Source: Aphis gossypii
Taxonomy: Eukaryota > Arthropoda > Insecta > Hemiptera > Aphididae
Assembly (NCBI RefSeq): GCF_020184175.1
Contig: NC_065533.1
Span: 45,670,351 to 45,734,350, forward strand
Reading direction: 5' to 3'
DNA: 64,000 nt
Shown: positions 26,701-39,513 of the stretch, in pieces
Layout of the letters: the number at the start of each line of letters is the position of its first letter
Numbering within the stretch: the stretch's first letter is position 1
Position numbers and translations under genes: made by a program
The notes under the pieces: generated by a model
What the model saw: the letters and a program-made list of their open reading frames with translations, nothing else
Database searches by the model: none
Told to the model about the DNA's origin: nothing

Positions 26701-29700
26701 TATGGCTGAGGGAAAAGCTTGTTTAAATTCTAATTATGTATATTATTTGTTAATTACTTCATTTTGAAAAATGCAGAAATATTTTATAAAATAAATATAA
26801 AAATAAGATACTGTTATACGTCACTGTTCTCCGCTATTTTTCGTTTTCTTTGATGGATTAGAAAATTTGTATTTATAAAAATATATATTATATAATTCAC
26901 AAAGATTATCAATATAATATAAAATAACCTAAGTACCTAGTAAATAAAGCTTATTTTAGAGAAATGTAACAAATTTATGACTTAGTTTTATGGAAAAAAT
27001 TATAGAGTTTTTTCTTGTTTTAGAGATATGTTTTTTTTTTCATTTCTATCATTTACATTGCATAGATGATTATATAAATATAGGTACGTTGATAATAACC
27101 TTAACGTACATTCATAAAAAAATCAGTGTTTTTAATTTAAAAATACAACTTCTAAACATACATTTTTAAATTTAAATTTTAAATTCATTTTTAAAGAAGA
27201 GAATAAATTATTACTTTTATATAGATATTTTTTTTATAATAACAAGATAGTATAATATTATACATTTTATTATATTGTGTACTAAACATTTTTATAAATT
27301 AAATTTTAAAAATATTTTTTTATTATCAATATAAAAAAAAATTTAAAATATAAAGTTAAAAACTTCAAGTTTAAATTTTTATCATTAATAATAAATATAC
27401 ATTCCTCGACTACTTGGGTCTTAGACCGTACGAGGTAGTCAGGTAGGTCATTTATTTTAGTGAATCTTATTTCTAAATGGGATATTATACGTATCACGCA
27501 TTCACACCTAAACGCAATATTATTGTTGCATTTTGAAACGGAAATTTTTTTACTATTCGTTTTGTAACCGATGAGATATTTAATTTAAGAACAAAAAAGG
27601 AAACTGAATTAATATTCCAAAATATATTATATTTTTTGTACATTTTGTATATAGTATAAATAATCTTTTGTATTTTATACTATTATTAACATCGTTCAAT
27701 ATTCAACTCCCAATTAAGAATGTATAATTTCACATTATACCTATGTATCTATTAGGTATATCTACATCATCACATTGGTACAAAAATATGAATAGTTTAT
27801 TGTTTACATTTATATTGTCTGTTAAGTATATTTATTTTTTAACACTAAAAATTAATAAAACTTAAAGATCATAATTCAGGGTACCTATATCTTGCAAGTA
27901 ATTAAATGAATATATTATTTTAAGTAATATATTATTTATCTTCAAATAAATACTACTTACAGCGAAGAGAGGTCTTTCATTTCTTTGAAAATATTACTAT
28001 TTACTCTTGCGATTGGATTATTTCCAAAATTTCTAAAAAAAAATCAAAAAAAAATTATTTACTGAATTCAAAAATGTTTACATATCTAACATTACAATTT
28101 ATCTAATAGTTTTAGAGGATTAAATATTTCCAGCGTGATTACAGTAATCTGATTATAAGATATATTTCTGTAAAATTCATTAAATTATTATAAAAAAAAA
28201 AAAATGTAAAAACTACAATATTTATTTATAAATAAAATATAATATATCATTACAAATCCGAAAGATTCAATAAGTTTTTAAACGCATTTTTATGAATCAC
28301 TGTGATTATGTTGTTACTTAAATTCCTGAAAATAATAAAAATACTAAATATAAAAACAATTTAATAATTTATAAGAACAATATTGGTATGGTATTATTAT
28401 TTTATATTCAATCAAATCAAATATATATTTTCTTACAAGACCGTTAGGTTTGGCATGTTTGCGAACAGGAACTCATTTATTGTTTCGATACGATTCCATT
28501 GTAAAAATCTATTACATGATGTAAAATATAATGATTTATATTATTATTATTATTATTTATTATGTACTATTATGTTTATCTCTTAGTGATATAATATAAA
28601 TGTATATAAGATAATACTTACAACATTATAAGATTCACCAAGGGTGGAAAACATTCGTTATTAAAAGTCAACAAATTGTGTGATAAATCTCTAAAAAAAA
28701 AAGTATGATCGAAGCAATTGAAAAAAAAAGTATCAAACATTTTATTCTTACATCCATTTTACATTCGTCATATGTTTCCAGGAGTTTAAATTTAAAAACT
28801 TCAAATAGTTATTATCCAAATATAATGTTTTAACACTATTCAATCCATAAAATGCATTTGTTTCCAAAACACTCAAATCATTATTCAGTAATAAACTGAA
28901 AAAAATATGGTTAGTTATATTAAATAAAAATTAATCAACAAAATGTATTTATTAACATTTTGTAATAGATACAATTATTTATAAATGCAGTAAATTTAAA
29001 ATTTAAAAATACTCACAGAAATGTCAATTTAGTTTGATGTTCAAATACAAATGGAGGTAGTACAGACAATTTATTATATTGTAAATTGCTGAAAAAATAA
29101 AATGTTATTACAATTTTATAATTTTTATTGCTCTTATATTTATTATTTTTTTTTTATATATATATATGTTGTTATAACTTACATCATTTTTAACGAATAA
29201 TACTCATCAAATGAATCGTTAGAAAGAACTATATTGTTGTTTATCATCGATCTGAAATATATTAAGATAATGTTGCATGACTTTATTTTGAATTGCAATA
29301 ATATTAAAATCGATAAGATGTATCTATTATTTTAGAAGAAATTAATTATATATAACTCATACGCATAGGCGTGGGGTGGTAAAATTTGTTGGGAGGTCTT
29401 TATTCCTTCTAAGGACAGATATTTACGAGTTTTTGGGAGGCTATGATTCAAACTGAGAGGCTTAGATTCAGACTGGGGGACTAAGCCCCTCCAAGACCCC
29501 CGCTAACTACGCCTATACTCATAAGCTAAAAGGAAGTATACAAATACTTATCTAGTTAATTATTATGTAATAAATCGTTTCAAAATCTAATACAATATTT
29601 AAAGCATTTTATTAATAATATATAACGATAGATATCAGAATTTAAGTCATTTAAAAATATTCAAATGCTTTTATTTAAATAAACATTTAAGTTATTCAAA

Positions 29701-32700
29701 AATTGTTGAAAATCTTCAAAGTATTAGAATTCTAGCCTAGGATTGCTGGTTTTTTGGTATTTGAGATGGTATTTAAGAATTTAATTATTAGATATTCAGC
29801 AATTTTGTCATAACAAAAACAACTTTTCGCACTGATTTGGTTTTATTAAGATAAAATATCGGTTTATTATGATTCGAAAATATCGAATCTCAGTAATTAC
29901 TAAAAATACAGTGTACAATTAATGGCCAAAAAAATGTACATATTATAAGTTAAACCATTGATATAAACAAATATTGATATCAAAATTTGGAACACCACTA
30001 TGTTAAGTTAGATTAGCCTATTTACTAGCCACTACCCACTGAGCGAATTCAAATATTATGTTATTCAAATTTAAAAACAAAATATATCATACGATCACTA
30101 TAGTATACTTGACATACTTGTAACAAGCATTTGTAAACATTTTCATTCTAGTAAATAGTAAATTATTTAGATTATTTATACTTACATTTGTGTAAGATTA
30201 GAGGATATATTTCTAGGCACTTTTGTTAGTGAAATATTATTACATCGTAACCATGTTTCATTCAAACAATCACATTTGGTGGGGTAATTGCTTAAAGCTA
30301 AAGGACAGTACAACATATAGGTAGTTAAAAACAATTATATTATAAAATATAACACATTGTATATTTTATTGATGTCATTATTATGTGCTTGTGTGTACAT
30401 TTCTTAATTTTTACTGAACAAAATTTGTTAATTTTATTCGGTTTCATTCTAATTTATTTGAATTTAATACTCGTATCATTTTTCATTGAGGCGCTATAAT
30501 TTACTTTTTTGATCATATTGTTAATATTGACGTTGATATTTTATCAATTAGATATTAGTAAATCTGGAATTTAAACTATTAAAATTATTTTTTAAATCAA
30601 AAAAATGTGTGACAACACAATGTGCGAGTAGTGCCTAGCTACAGAAATATATTATTGTATTGTAATTGCATGCACACTTAAGTAATAAAATGTAGCACGG
30701 CGTAATGTATAGGCAATATAGCTACATACTCGTGTTGAATGAACCTTAAAGAACTCCCAAGTCTTAAGTTAAATTATGTGTGTTTCGTTTGATAAAATAT
30801 TCCCTTATAAAGATAGCAGTCAGCAGACAGATCAAAACATTTCACAGATAAAAAAAAAACGTACACATATAAAATAAGAATTAATTCTTTTACATTTATT
30901 TTGTATACCTATATTTCTATGCCCCGGGTTGAGGTAGGTTACGTACTTACGGATTACGTGGTGGGCATTTCATTAGAAAGTGAGTACAGGTATTAAAACA
31001 ACAAACATACTATATTAGTAAATTATTCAAAAGGTTATTTAAATTTGCATAATAAACTAGAGACTAATTGCACCGAAATCTCAAAGTACCAACTAGGTGG
31101 TATCAGTATCAACTGATTTATGTTCAAACAAAAGCATAATGGAAATACGTAATGTTGATGTTTCTAAAATATTCTAAATACTTAATTCAAATCCATATTT
31201 TAAGCAAATGGTTTTGAGTTGTTATTAATTCACGAGTTGCGACAAAGTGATATTTAAGCGATGACATGATGTGTTAAAAACAATATGTTTTGTAATGACA
31301 ATATAATGTATTACAACATATTTTGTAACGATTATATAATAATAATTTTTATTGTATATAACTAGTTATTAATATTTATCATCATAAATATTTATTTGCT
31401 AAAATATTTTAATAATAATTTTTATATAATACATAATCCACTGTATCAATTTTATTTTTAGGTAATTGAAAAACTATTAACAGTGATCATGTAGAGTTAG
31501 TTTTTTATAGAAAATTTAATTATATGGTTAAATCTATTGATAAAATAATAAATTTAATAAATTATTATTAAAAATAATACTATAAAAAATAGCAAAAATT
31601 TATACTTGTCATTTGAGTACAAATATACATAACCGGCAATCAGATATTTATATTAACATTTCCTAGATATGCAATTATTTACAAATGTTTTAAATCCTCA
31701 ATTGTTTTTATTTATTCGTCGAACTATGTTACATGAACCTAACAATTTTTATTTGTTAATACAAAAATATTGAATATTTTCATCACTTTTACAGGTTTTT
31801 CTTATAAAAATACTAAAAATATATATACATATTTTTATAATTTATAATTTTTTTAAAGATTTATTTTTACAAAATTAGTCAAAATCACTAAGTTACAAAC
31901 TATTTTGTTGCTAAAACTAATTAAATGCTAACGTTTTATAGTTAAGATTTTGAAATTAAATATTTTAACCTTTCTCATATTAAACTGTTTATAGAGAAAA
32001 AAATCTGAAAAATACAAATTCATGTTTTTATAGGTATTTTAATTTAAAATTTCGAAGAAATATTAATACAATTTTATTATTCAGTAATTTTAGTTATATT
32101 ATATTGGTAGAAATTTGAAATGTTCACCACCATGTTTATTATTAATTAATTTACATTATGCATTTTTCAAAGTATTTTTATTATAACCTATTTATACCAC
32201 GAACCCATTAACTTAGAATAGACGAAATAATTTATATAGATATATATTGTATATAAGTATGATTTGTTTCTGGCAAAAATTAGTATAATCTTTTAAATGA
32301 ATCACAATCAACACAAGCAGCATTATAAATTATAGTAAAATAGCCTTAGAAATATACGTTGACAAACCGTTTAGAAATTCTTAGTCAATAGTTTAACACT
32401 AAATTCAAATTAAATTCATTTATTACAATAATTTCCGCTAGTATGAGGTGTACTGTATAACAGAACAAGTTAACCATTTTTTCTTATAAAAAAGATAAAA
32501 ATAGAAATATGCTATCAGATTGATAATCAGTTTATTTTCCTCAGCGCTTTGATTGATTATTCATTTGAATATAAAAAAAATCATATCAAAGCTAACGATT
32601 TTTCATAAAATATGTTTAAATTATGCAAAGTTAAAAGTATATTATCTTAAATTCGTAAGTTTATGGAACAAATTTGTAACTTTATTTTAAATATATATTT

Positions 32701-34676
32701 GGCGTATAGATTTAAGTTCAAAACCTCAAAATTTCTCTACTTCAAATAAAAAATACAGTATACTACGTAATTTATTGGTAATTAATTATTTTATATAATC
32801 ATTATACATTTGATATAACTATATCACGTAACTGTATATGATACGTTTTAGTACTGTATCCAATATAAATGACCTATACTTGATGTTACATACCTATTTT
32901 ATATCTTTCTCTATATTTATTTATTGATTTTAAATAATACTTGATACTTGACCACTTTTCCTTTATATTATTATATGATATATAATATACGTCCTATCTA
33001 ATCAAAATTTGAATTTTATTTTTATTCTTATTTTTTACAAAAATATTTAAATGAACGAAAATTAAAAATTATAGTGCTTATACATATATACGTGTGCACT
33101 CGACTTATTCGATAGTATTATATTATATATTTATACTATGGACACATAAAATTATAAAAAATATGATTATTTCAAATACCAAATGCAAAATTTAAAATAA
33201 TTTAAGAACTAAATAAGGGAGGGAGGGAGGTTCTCAATATGGAATATAAATTTAATTTTTCTTCCATTATGTGTATATAATATACAAATATACAATGTAG
33301 TCGTGTATATCTTAATACCTAAAATAAGCACATTAATCTAACACTGCATACTATAATAATTGGAACCTACTTTTGTAAATGTAAATATATAATAATTTAT
33401 ACAACTAAATATAAATTTAAATAAACATTTATTGCAACATTTTTGTTTATACGGCATCACAGTTCTGATATTGACGGTGATGATTAAACGAAATTCTACT
33501 GTACTTAAAAACACCAAACTTAAACATAAAACAATATTTAAAAAAAAAACTCTATCTATTTTATGTCTACTTTTTATTAATTATAAAACACTAAGTTCTG
33601 AATAAATCAAAAATATTACGGTATTATAAAGGCCTTATAAATAATATTACTATTTAAAATCACTAATAATCTATGTATATTTATTAAAATGTTCTCGGAA
33701 ATCTAAAAATTATTAAAACCAATAGAATTTATAAATTTAATTTTAATTGTATATTTTCTCCACATAATTCCAAATATTTATAAAACCTACAATTTCATCC
33801 AATATAATGATTCATTTTATTAATAAATTATTACGTATAATAGATTTAATTTGATTGCAAACTTACCACAAGGCCTAGTTGATTCAAGTTCTGAATTCGG
33901 GTTTTTGATAGTAATGACTTTGTGATAATGTTGCATACTTCCAGAAAAGTCGGCTGTAAAAATATTAATTTGATGAAACAACTGCCAAATTGTTATGAAT
34001 TCATAAAAACCAATGTTTACATTTTTATACCTGTAAGTTCGCATCATATAATTAATTTTCTATAATACACGGTATGTATACATTATACAATTAATTTAAA
34101 TTTAACATTTTAATATATATATTTTTTTTAATTGAGTATTTGAATACTTAAAAAATAATAGGTATAAACAAATTTGTCACAATTTACAAGATAACAAAAC
34201 TATTTTTTTTTCTAAACTTTTAAGACAATTATTTGGAACATATAGTATAATATGTTACCTGTTGAGAATCTACAAAATATTAATAGTTAAGTATATAATT
34301 TTGAATTAAGTTAAATTTAAATGAATAATAACAGCTACGCGTGTATTTTAGTGAAATAATTGAATATTTATAATTTTTAAAATACTAACTGCATACGAGA
34401 CTATCTTCATCTTCTCCGTGTTGGCAATCAGAATGATTATTACATTTATATTTATTTGCAATACAAATGTCTGACCGAGTGCACAAAAATGAACCTTCAT
34501 GACAACCGTTTGAGTCTAAATGTGATAAAATGACATTATCCGTTTATGAAATTAACATACTTAAATATTGCAAAAATAAAATACTAACCATAATTTAAGT
34601 AGAAAGTAATGAGGGTCAGTGATAAGAAACAGGAGATAATGAAAGTACTCATAATTGCCAATCTATTTGGTAACAT
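20721..34676 (-). CDS. Type C leucine-rich repeat GPCR (relaxin receptor / LGR3-LGR4 type)
   Basis: Nineteen coding exons, 757 residues: 34676-34589, 34515-34390, 33953-33867, 30297-30186, 29251-29183, 29088-29017, 28895-28752, 28690-28622, 28325-28254, 28167-28096, 28032-27961, 26294-26220, 26147-26077, 25961-25576, 25140-24987, 21816-21687, 21583-21390, 21295-21155 and 20860-20721. Every junction keeps frame. In order: signal peptide (MLPNRLAIMSTFIISCFLSL); one LDL-receptor class A module with six Cys and DCQHGEDE; a Cys-rich LRR cap (PTKCDCLNETWLRC); about ten LRRs, mostly on 69-75-nt exons; hinge YLDEFHYC; TM1-3 ending LCLDRYM (DRY box); an extracellular loop with FYGSNGLCYPL; CWSP in TM6; NPILYTFTTP in TM7; and a charged tail. 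Family members bind relaxin-like peptides and signal through cAMP. The domain plan and length match human RXFP1. LGR3 versus LGR4 orthology is not decided. Several introns hold repeats. Confidence 0.92.
23318..24720 (-). repeat. Decayed full-length copy of the ~1.4-kb dispersed repeat
   Basis: The left end has AAGTGAATACTGCTCTGC followed by TATACAAAAAACGATTTTG and AGATGGTCTGTCAAC, diverged from the right end of the 14-15.5 kb copy in inverse orientation. The right end has CATCGTTGTAAAATCAA, then CATCGTTTCTCCGCTCTGAAT, matching that copy's left end inverted. The total length, about 1.40 kb, agrees with the other copy. It lies in the LGR intron between the TM4 and TM5 exons. Confidence 0.55.
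29362..29516. mobile_element. Short MITE with ATAGGCGT inverted ends
   Basis: ATAGGCGTGG at the left and ACGCCTAT at the right are inverted. The interior is unusually GC-rich for the region (GGGGGACTAAGCCCCTCC, AAGACCCCCGC). ACTCATA flanks both sides (29355-29361 and 29517-29523), a likely 7-8-bp target duplication. It sits in the intron between the LRR cap and the first single-repeat LRR exon of the LGR gene. Confidence 0.65.
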
Positions 34677-35885
34677 TGTGGTTTTCAGAGATATGAACGT
34701 TGTTGAACACGACTAGACAGTAACTGCGTAAGCTTTGACATTTATTCAAATTTACCAAAATGTTTACAATTTGTGTTTGTTCGTCATTACCCCTCACTGT
34801 TCTAATCTGTGATGAACTCAATGATTACAATATTATTTAATGGCAACTAAAATTCAAATTTAACGTAGTAGTGGGTAGACGGAGTTCGCATTTAAATACT
34901 TTGGTACACTTTGCATATTAATTTATTACAATGTATAACTAGCGTGTTCAGATTATGAATAAACAAATCTAAATTTATAGTCTATTCGTGCCGATGGATT
35001 ATTAATACATAGCACATTGAACAAATTTACAATAAAAAATTAAATCAAAAACATATTTACCAGTTTATAAGTATACCGAATGACTCACCAAACACGTTCA
35101 TATTGATCGCATTTTTTTTCATTTCATAATCTATTCAAATTCTTTTATGTTTTGAATCTTTGAATATATTTAAAAATTCTTGAAATATTTTGTACTACGT
35201 ATGTAGTTCCTGTAGTGAAATAAATGTCTGTATTTCAATTCAAAAACCCCCTTTTTTACCTGTAAATTATTTAGTGAACAGATTTTCAATTTTTAAACGT
35301 TTATACAAAGAACAAATGCCTTAAAAATGTTTTTACAAAAATATAAAATATGTGTAATACCTATCGAATCTAGATTTTAGAATCTATTATACGTCTTAAA
35401 TTATTTTTACAAATTATCATTATTGATAGATTAATATTCATTAATTACAAAGATTAATAAGTCATTATTAATATGTTTTAATCCATTATCCGTACTATAC
35501 AAACTTAAATTAGTAAGTAACCCTGTATTTACAAATTTCTATAGAGTATTATTTTTTTTTTTATTTCTATGATCTTGAAATAACAATATTTTAGCTTCGA
35601 CTACTGGACTATTAAGTAAATATTTACATAATATTATGTATGCATTAATTATTATCGATAAACCTATAAAACGATATTATATGACTTTAAATAATTACAT
35701 TTTTGACGATAGTTAATCTAATATTTGAATTTTCTTGAAGAATCCTGTGGTATTAATTTTGTTGTTGAGATTTAGATCGAAACTTTTTCCAGTATATAAA
35801 ACTATAATTATAATACAAGATGATATATTTTTTAAATTACGACACTCAACATTTCTAAAATCAAATATATTTTCACTGGTATACT

Positions 35886-35911
<26 letters not shown>
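35886..35911. repeat. (TA)n microsatellite
   Basis: Uninterrupted TA dinucleotide run. Similar tracts occur at about 50177-50198 and 59218-59236. Confidence 0.9.
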
Positions 35912-35916
<5 letters not shown>

Positions 35917-38900
35917 TAATTTTTCGTTTTTTACTTTTTTGAATGACGTACATTTTTTTAATATCATAATATTCCAAAGAAGAATGTGTTTTTGAAGAAT
36001 TCAATTCTATGTATAAATATTATATTACAAATGAACAATTAATTTATTAATACTATAATCAATAAACAGTTATAGTTTAAATAAGTAATGTAGACAATGT
36101 AGTGAACCAATATTTTACAGGATACTCCTTTATGCCACTCCGCCCGACTTTAAATACTTTTAACTCAAGATATGACTTATAAATAACAACGTATTAAAGT
36201 ATTAACTTATTAATTACTTATTTAAAATTTTATTTTTAACAACAAATATATAAAATATTCCAGTAAGAATTCTTCTTTAGAATTTAGAATTAAAAATGAA
36301 AGCTGTGATTCAAAAAATAAAAAAAACTTTTAAAAATGTCATATTAAGTTGCAAATAATTTTCAAAAATATTAATTATTTTCAAAATAATATGTTTTATG
36401 TTTAAAAATTCCTCCTGATATATAGACTTAAAGTTAATATTTTATAAACACTCTTTATTAACTTATCAGATCTATTATTCTTATACTTACACCTATTTTA
36501 ATTACTCTATTAATATAATACTTAATTATAAAATATTTGATTTAATAAATTAATAGATTATGCTATCACATTTATATATTTTTATTTATTATATTATTAG
36601 TATTAGTAAATTTAATCTTCGAGCATGATCATCTTTGTAGTGTCTATGCGGAATCTAGTGCATTAGGAAATTTAAATAATTAAATAAACAAAATGGAAAT
36701 TAATTATGCCTATTACATTATATTTCTATTGTTAAGAATATTAAAATAAATAACAACATAAAAACATTTTATTACTAGATTTCAATACTAGATCAGGTTC
36801 ACCGATTACACGTATGTGCATGCCTTATAGTGTTCAGACAATTAGAGACTATTAGACAAATAATATAATTAGATAACAAACTACAATATTCTGAGAAAGG
36901 TACTATACAAATAAAATCTCGAAAGTGGCTAATTTGCTTGTGGTTTTTCTATAATCACATTTATGTTCATAATATTGTACTATTGATTTACACAGTATTG
37001 ATTCTTACATGAACCGTTAAGGCTGAAACTAACGTCAATATACATTAATTGAAATAAGTAATTCACTAAATATATGTACTACAACTTTGGTTAACCAAAT
37101 CCCAAAAAATTAACCATTAACCTAATTAATAATTATACTTATACTTCCCAAATAACTTTTGTAAATATTTTTACCTATAAGCAACAATTTTGGTAAATTA
37201 ACGATAAATGGCTGTATGATCTTTGTGCTAAGAAGTGTTTTTTTTTTTCGTGCAATTAGTTATATAGTAATAGCTAATAATAATTAAGACGTTAAGTTAA
37301 AAAATACAATTGCATTATAGATTTATGCATTAAAGATTTTCATTATTTTTTTCTAGTTATGTGTATATATCTATGATAAAACAATAAATTATAAGATTTA
37401 GTAGTATAATTAGTGTCTACTGTCCAATAGTCAATACAATATTTGAAAATAAAATAACAACGAAAAAATGTATTTTTTTTTTTTGAAATTTAAATTCATA
37501 AAAATCAAATTTCCAACTATCGTTATTTTTTTAACATTAATTAATTTACATGTATTTAAAATGTATATGAACGGAATACAATATCGAAATTTTGTGACGC
37601 ACACTCAAGCCAATTCAACTATAATGTTTTGCTAAAACATAGTTTAATGCCTTATAATTCGTGACTTTATTATGAGGCATTTAAACATTATATTTTTTTG
37701 TATTAGTAATATACAAATATAATACAGTAGGAAATAACTTACTATATTTATAATTTTATGTATATACCTAACACAAAATCTATTTTTATCTTTTTTGAGT
37801 AGCAACCTAAATAACTTAATTTGGTGTTATGAGTGATCGGTGACTTGCTAATAAGACTTTAGTTACTTGGATAATGGGTATGCTAGACTATTATTGCTAA
37901 TAGTTATTCTATTACTATTATAGTACTATTGTAGTGAATATATTAATTTTACATTATATATTGTGTTATTGTATAAATATTTAAAATATCCCAAGTTTAT
38001 TTTCTAAGTATCAACGTTCGGCATTATCAATACAGGTAAACATTAATTATTATTATAGTTATTGACGTTACTCATCGTCAAAACTGTAAGTTTTCATAAT
38101 TTCTACGCCGTGGTTTGTCTATGTATTAAAAATACCCATCTATAAACATATATTTCCTTAAGATACGAAATAGGGAGAAAGGTTATGGTAAAGGATCCAT
38201 CCCGTATATATCCTACTCTGTAACCCCCTGTAAATACGTCATTGATAGAAACATAAATGATTATTATTATTTAGAAGAATATTTATAAAAGGGCCTATTC
38301 TAATGATAAAACTACTCAGAAGTTAAAAAAAAAGAGCTATGTTTATACGTATAATAGCAGTAATATATCTTTCGGTAATCTTGAGAGAAAGAAAATTTAA
38401 TAAATTAAAAATAATAAAAATTATTCACGAAAAATCACTGGGAACGAAACACTAAACAACTTGTTAATATTATCAATTGAAAACCTACCAACTAAGCTTA
38501 TACTTGAGACAGATTGCACAGGAGGTAAAATATAGTATGTATAATCAAAAATATTAAAAAAACAAAAACAAATTATTTAACCATTAATTAATTAATTGAA
38601 AAGTCTATACTAATTATTATTTGGTGTTTTGATGTTTAAACCTAACGCCACGCCCTGTAGGTTAATAGCTATACTAACATTTTAGTTTTTAAGTGGTTCA
38701 TATGACATGAACTGTCTTCATAAAATATCACAAAAAGCGCGAGGGAAATTTATAGTGCTGTCAGCAAAGTAACTTTTAATTGCAAAAAAATTTACAACAA
38801 ATATTCAGATTTCTAAAAATAAAGCACTTATTTTAAATTTGTTAACTGAACTTATTAACAACACGATTGAGTACTTGGATACACACTATAATTTTTATCG

Positions 38901-39070
38901 TGAAAATCCAATAAAAATTAATAAAACAATAATAAACAAACTAGAATTTTTTTAAACTTATTTTAACATTTAAAAGTTTATATGAATATTTTTAAGGATC
39001 ACTTATCTCGAGTTACTACTTATAATTTATTAACTAATGATTCATAATTCGATTTTTATATTGGGTACCT

Positions 39071-39513
39071 AGGGGATTGGAAGCATTGATTTTCTGTCTT
39101 TGTCTTACACACATGGAATATAGGAAAAATAGCTATACGCGCCTGACAAAAATTAAGGTACTTCTAGTTGTTCGATTTAAAATATGTAAAGATGATTGAA
39201 TTGGTATACAAGTTTACTTTGCATCGGTCGAAGCACTTTATCGATTGTTTTATTGTTTAAAATAAATATTTTGATGAGAATAAATATTTTAAATTTAATA
39301 AATTTGTCAATTTTTATTATTAAATATAAATTGAAAATATTAAAAATATACTTCAACGGATGCAAAGTAAACTTGTATGCCAATTCAATCATCTTTACAT
39401 ATTTTAAATCGAACAACTAGAAGTACCTTAATTTTTGTCAGGCACGTATAGCTATTTTTCCTATATTCCACGTGTGTAAGACAAAGACAGAAAATCAACG
39501 CTTCCAATCCCCT
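39071..39513. mobile_element. 443-bp foldback element with ~157-bp arms
   Basis: 39071-39228, starting AGGGGATTGGAAGC, is inverted at 39357-39513, ending GCTTCCAATCCCCT. Conserved blocks include GTCTTTGTCTTACACAC, GGAATATAGGAAAAATAGC, TATACG, CTGACAAAAATTAAGGTACT and ACAAGTTTACTTTGCATC. Differences between arms are few single bases. The ~128-bp loop is almost pure AT. Overlapping short open frames on both strands (39177-39416 minus, 39196-39420 plus) are a by-product of the palindrome. It lies alone in intergenic DNA. Confidence 0.85.

Noticed and set aside
27306..27497. Possible extra LRR exon in the LGR gene
   Set aside because: It lacks the LRR spacing, has no phase-2 borders, and the flanking exons at 28032-27961 and 26294-26220 already join in frame.
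39177..39420. Overlapping sense and antisense frames of about 75-80 codons
   Set aside because: They mirror each other because they span the arms of a palindromic element.
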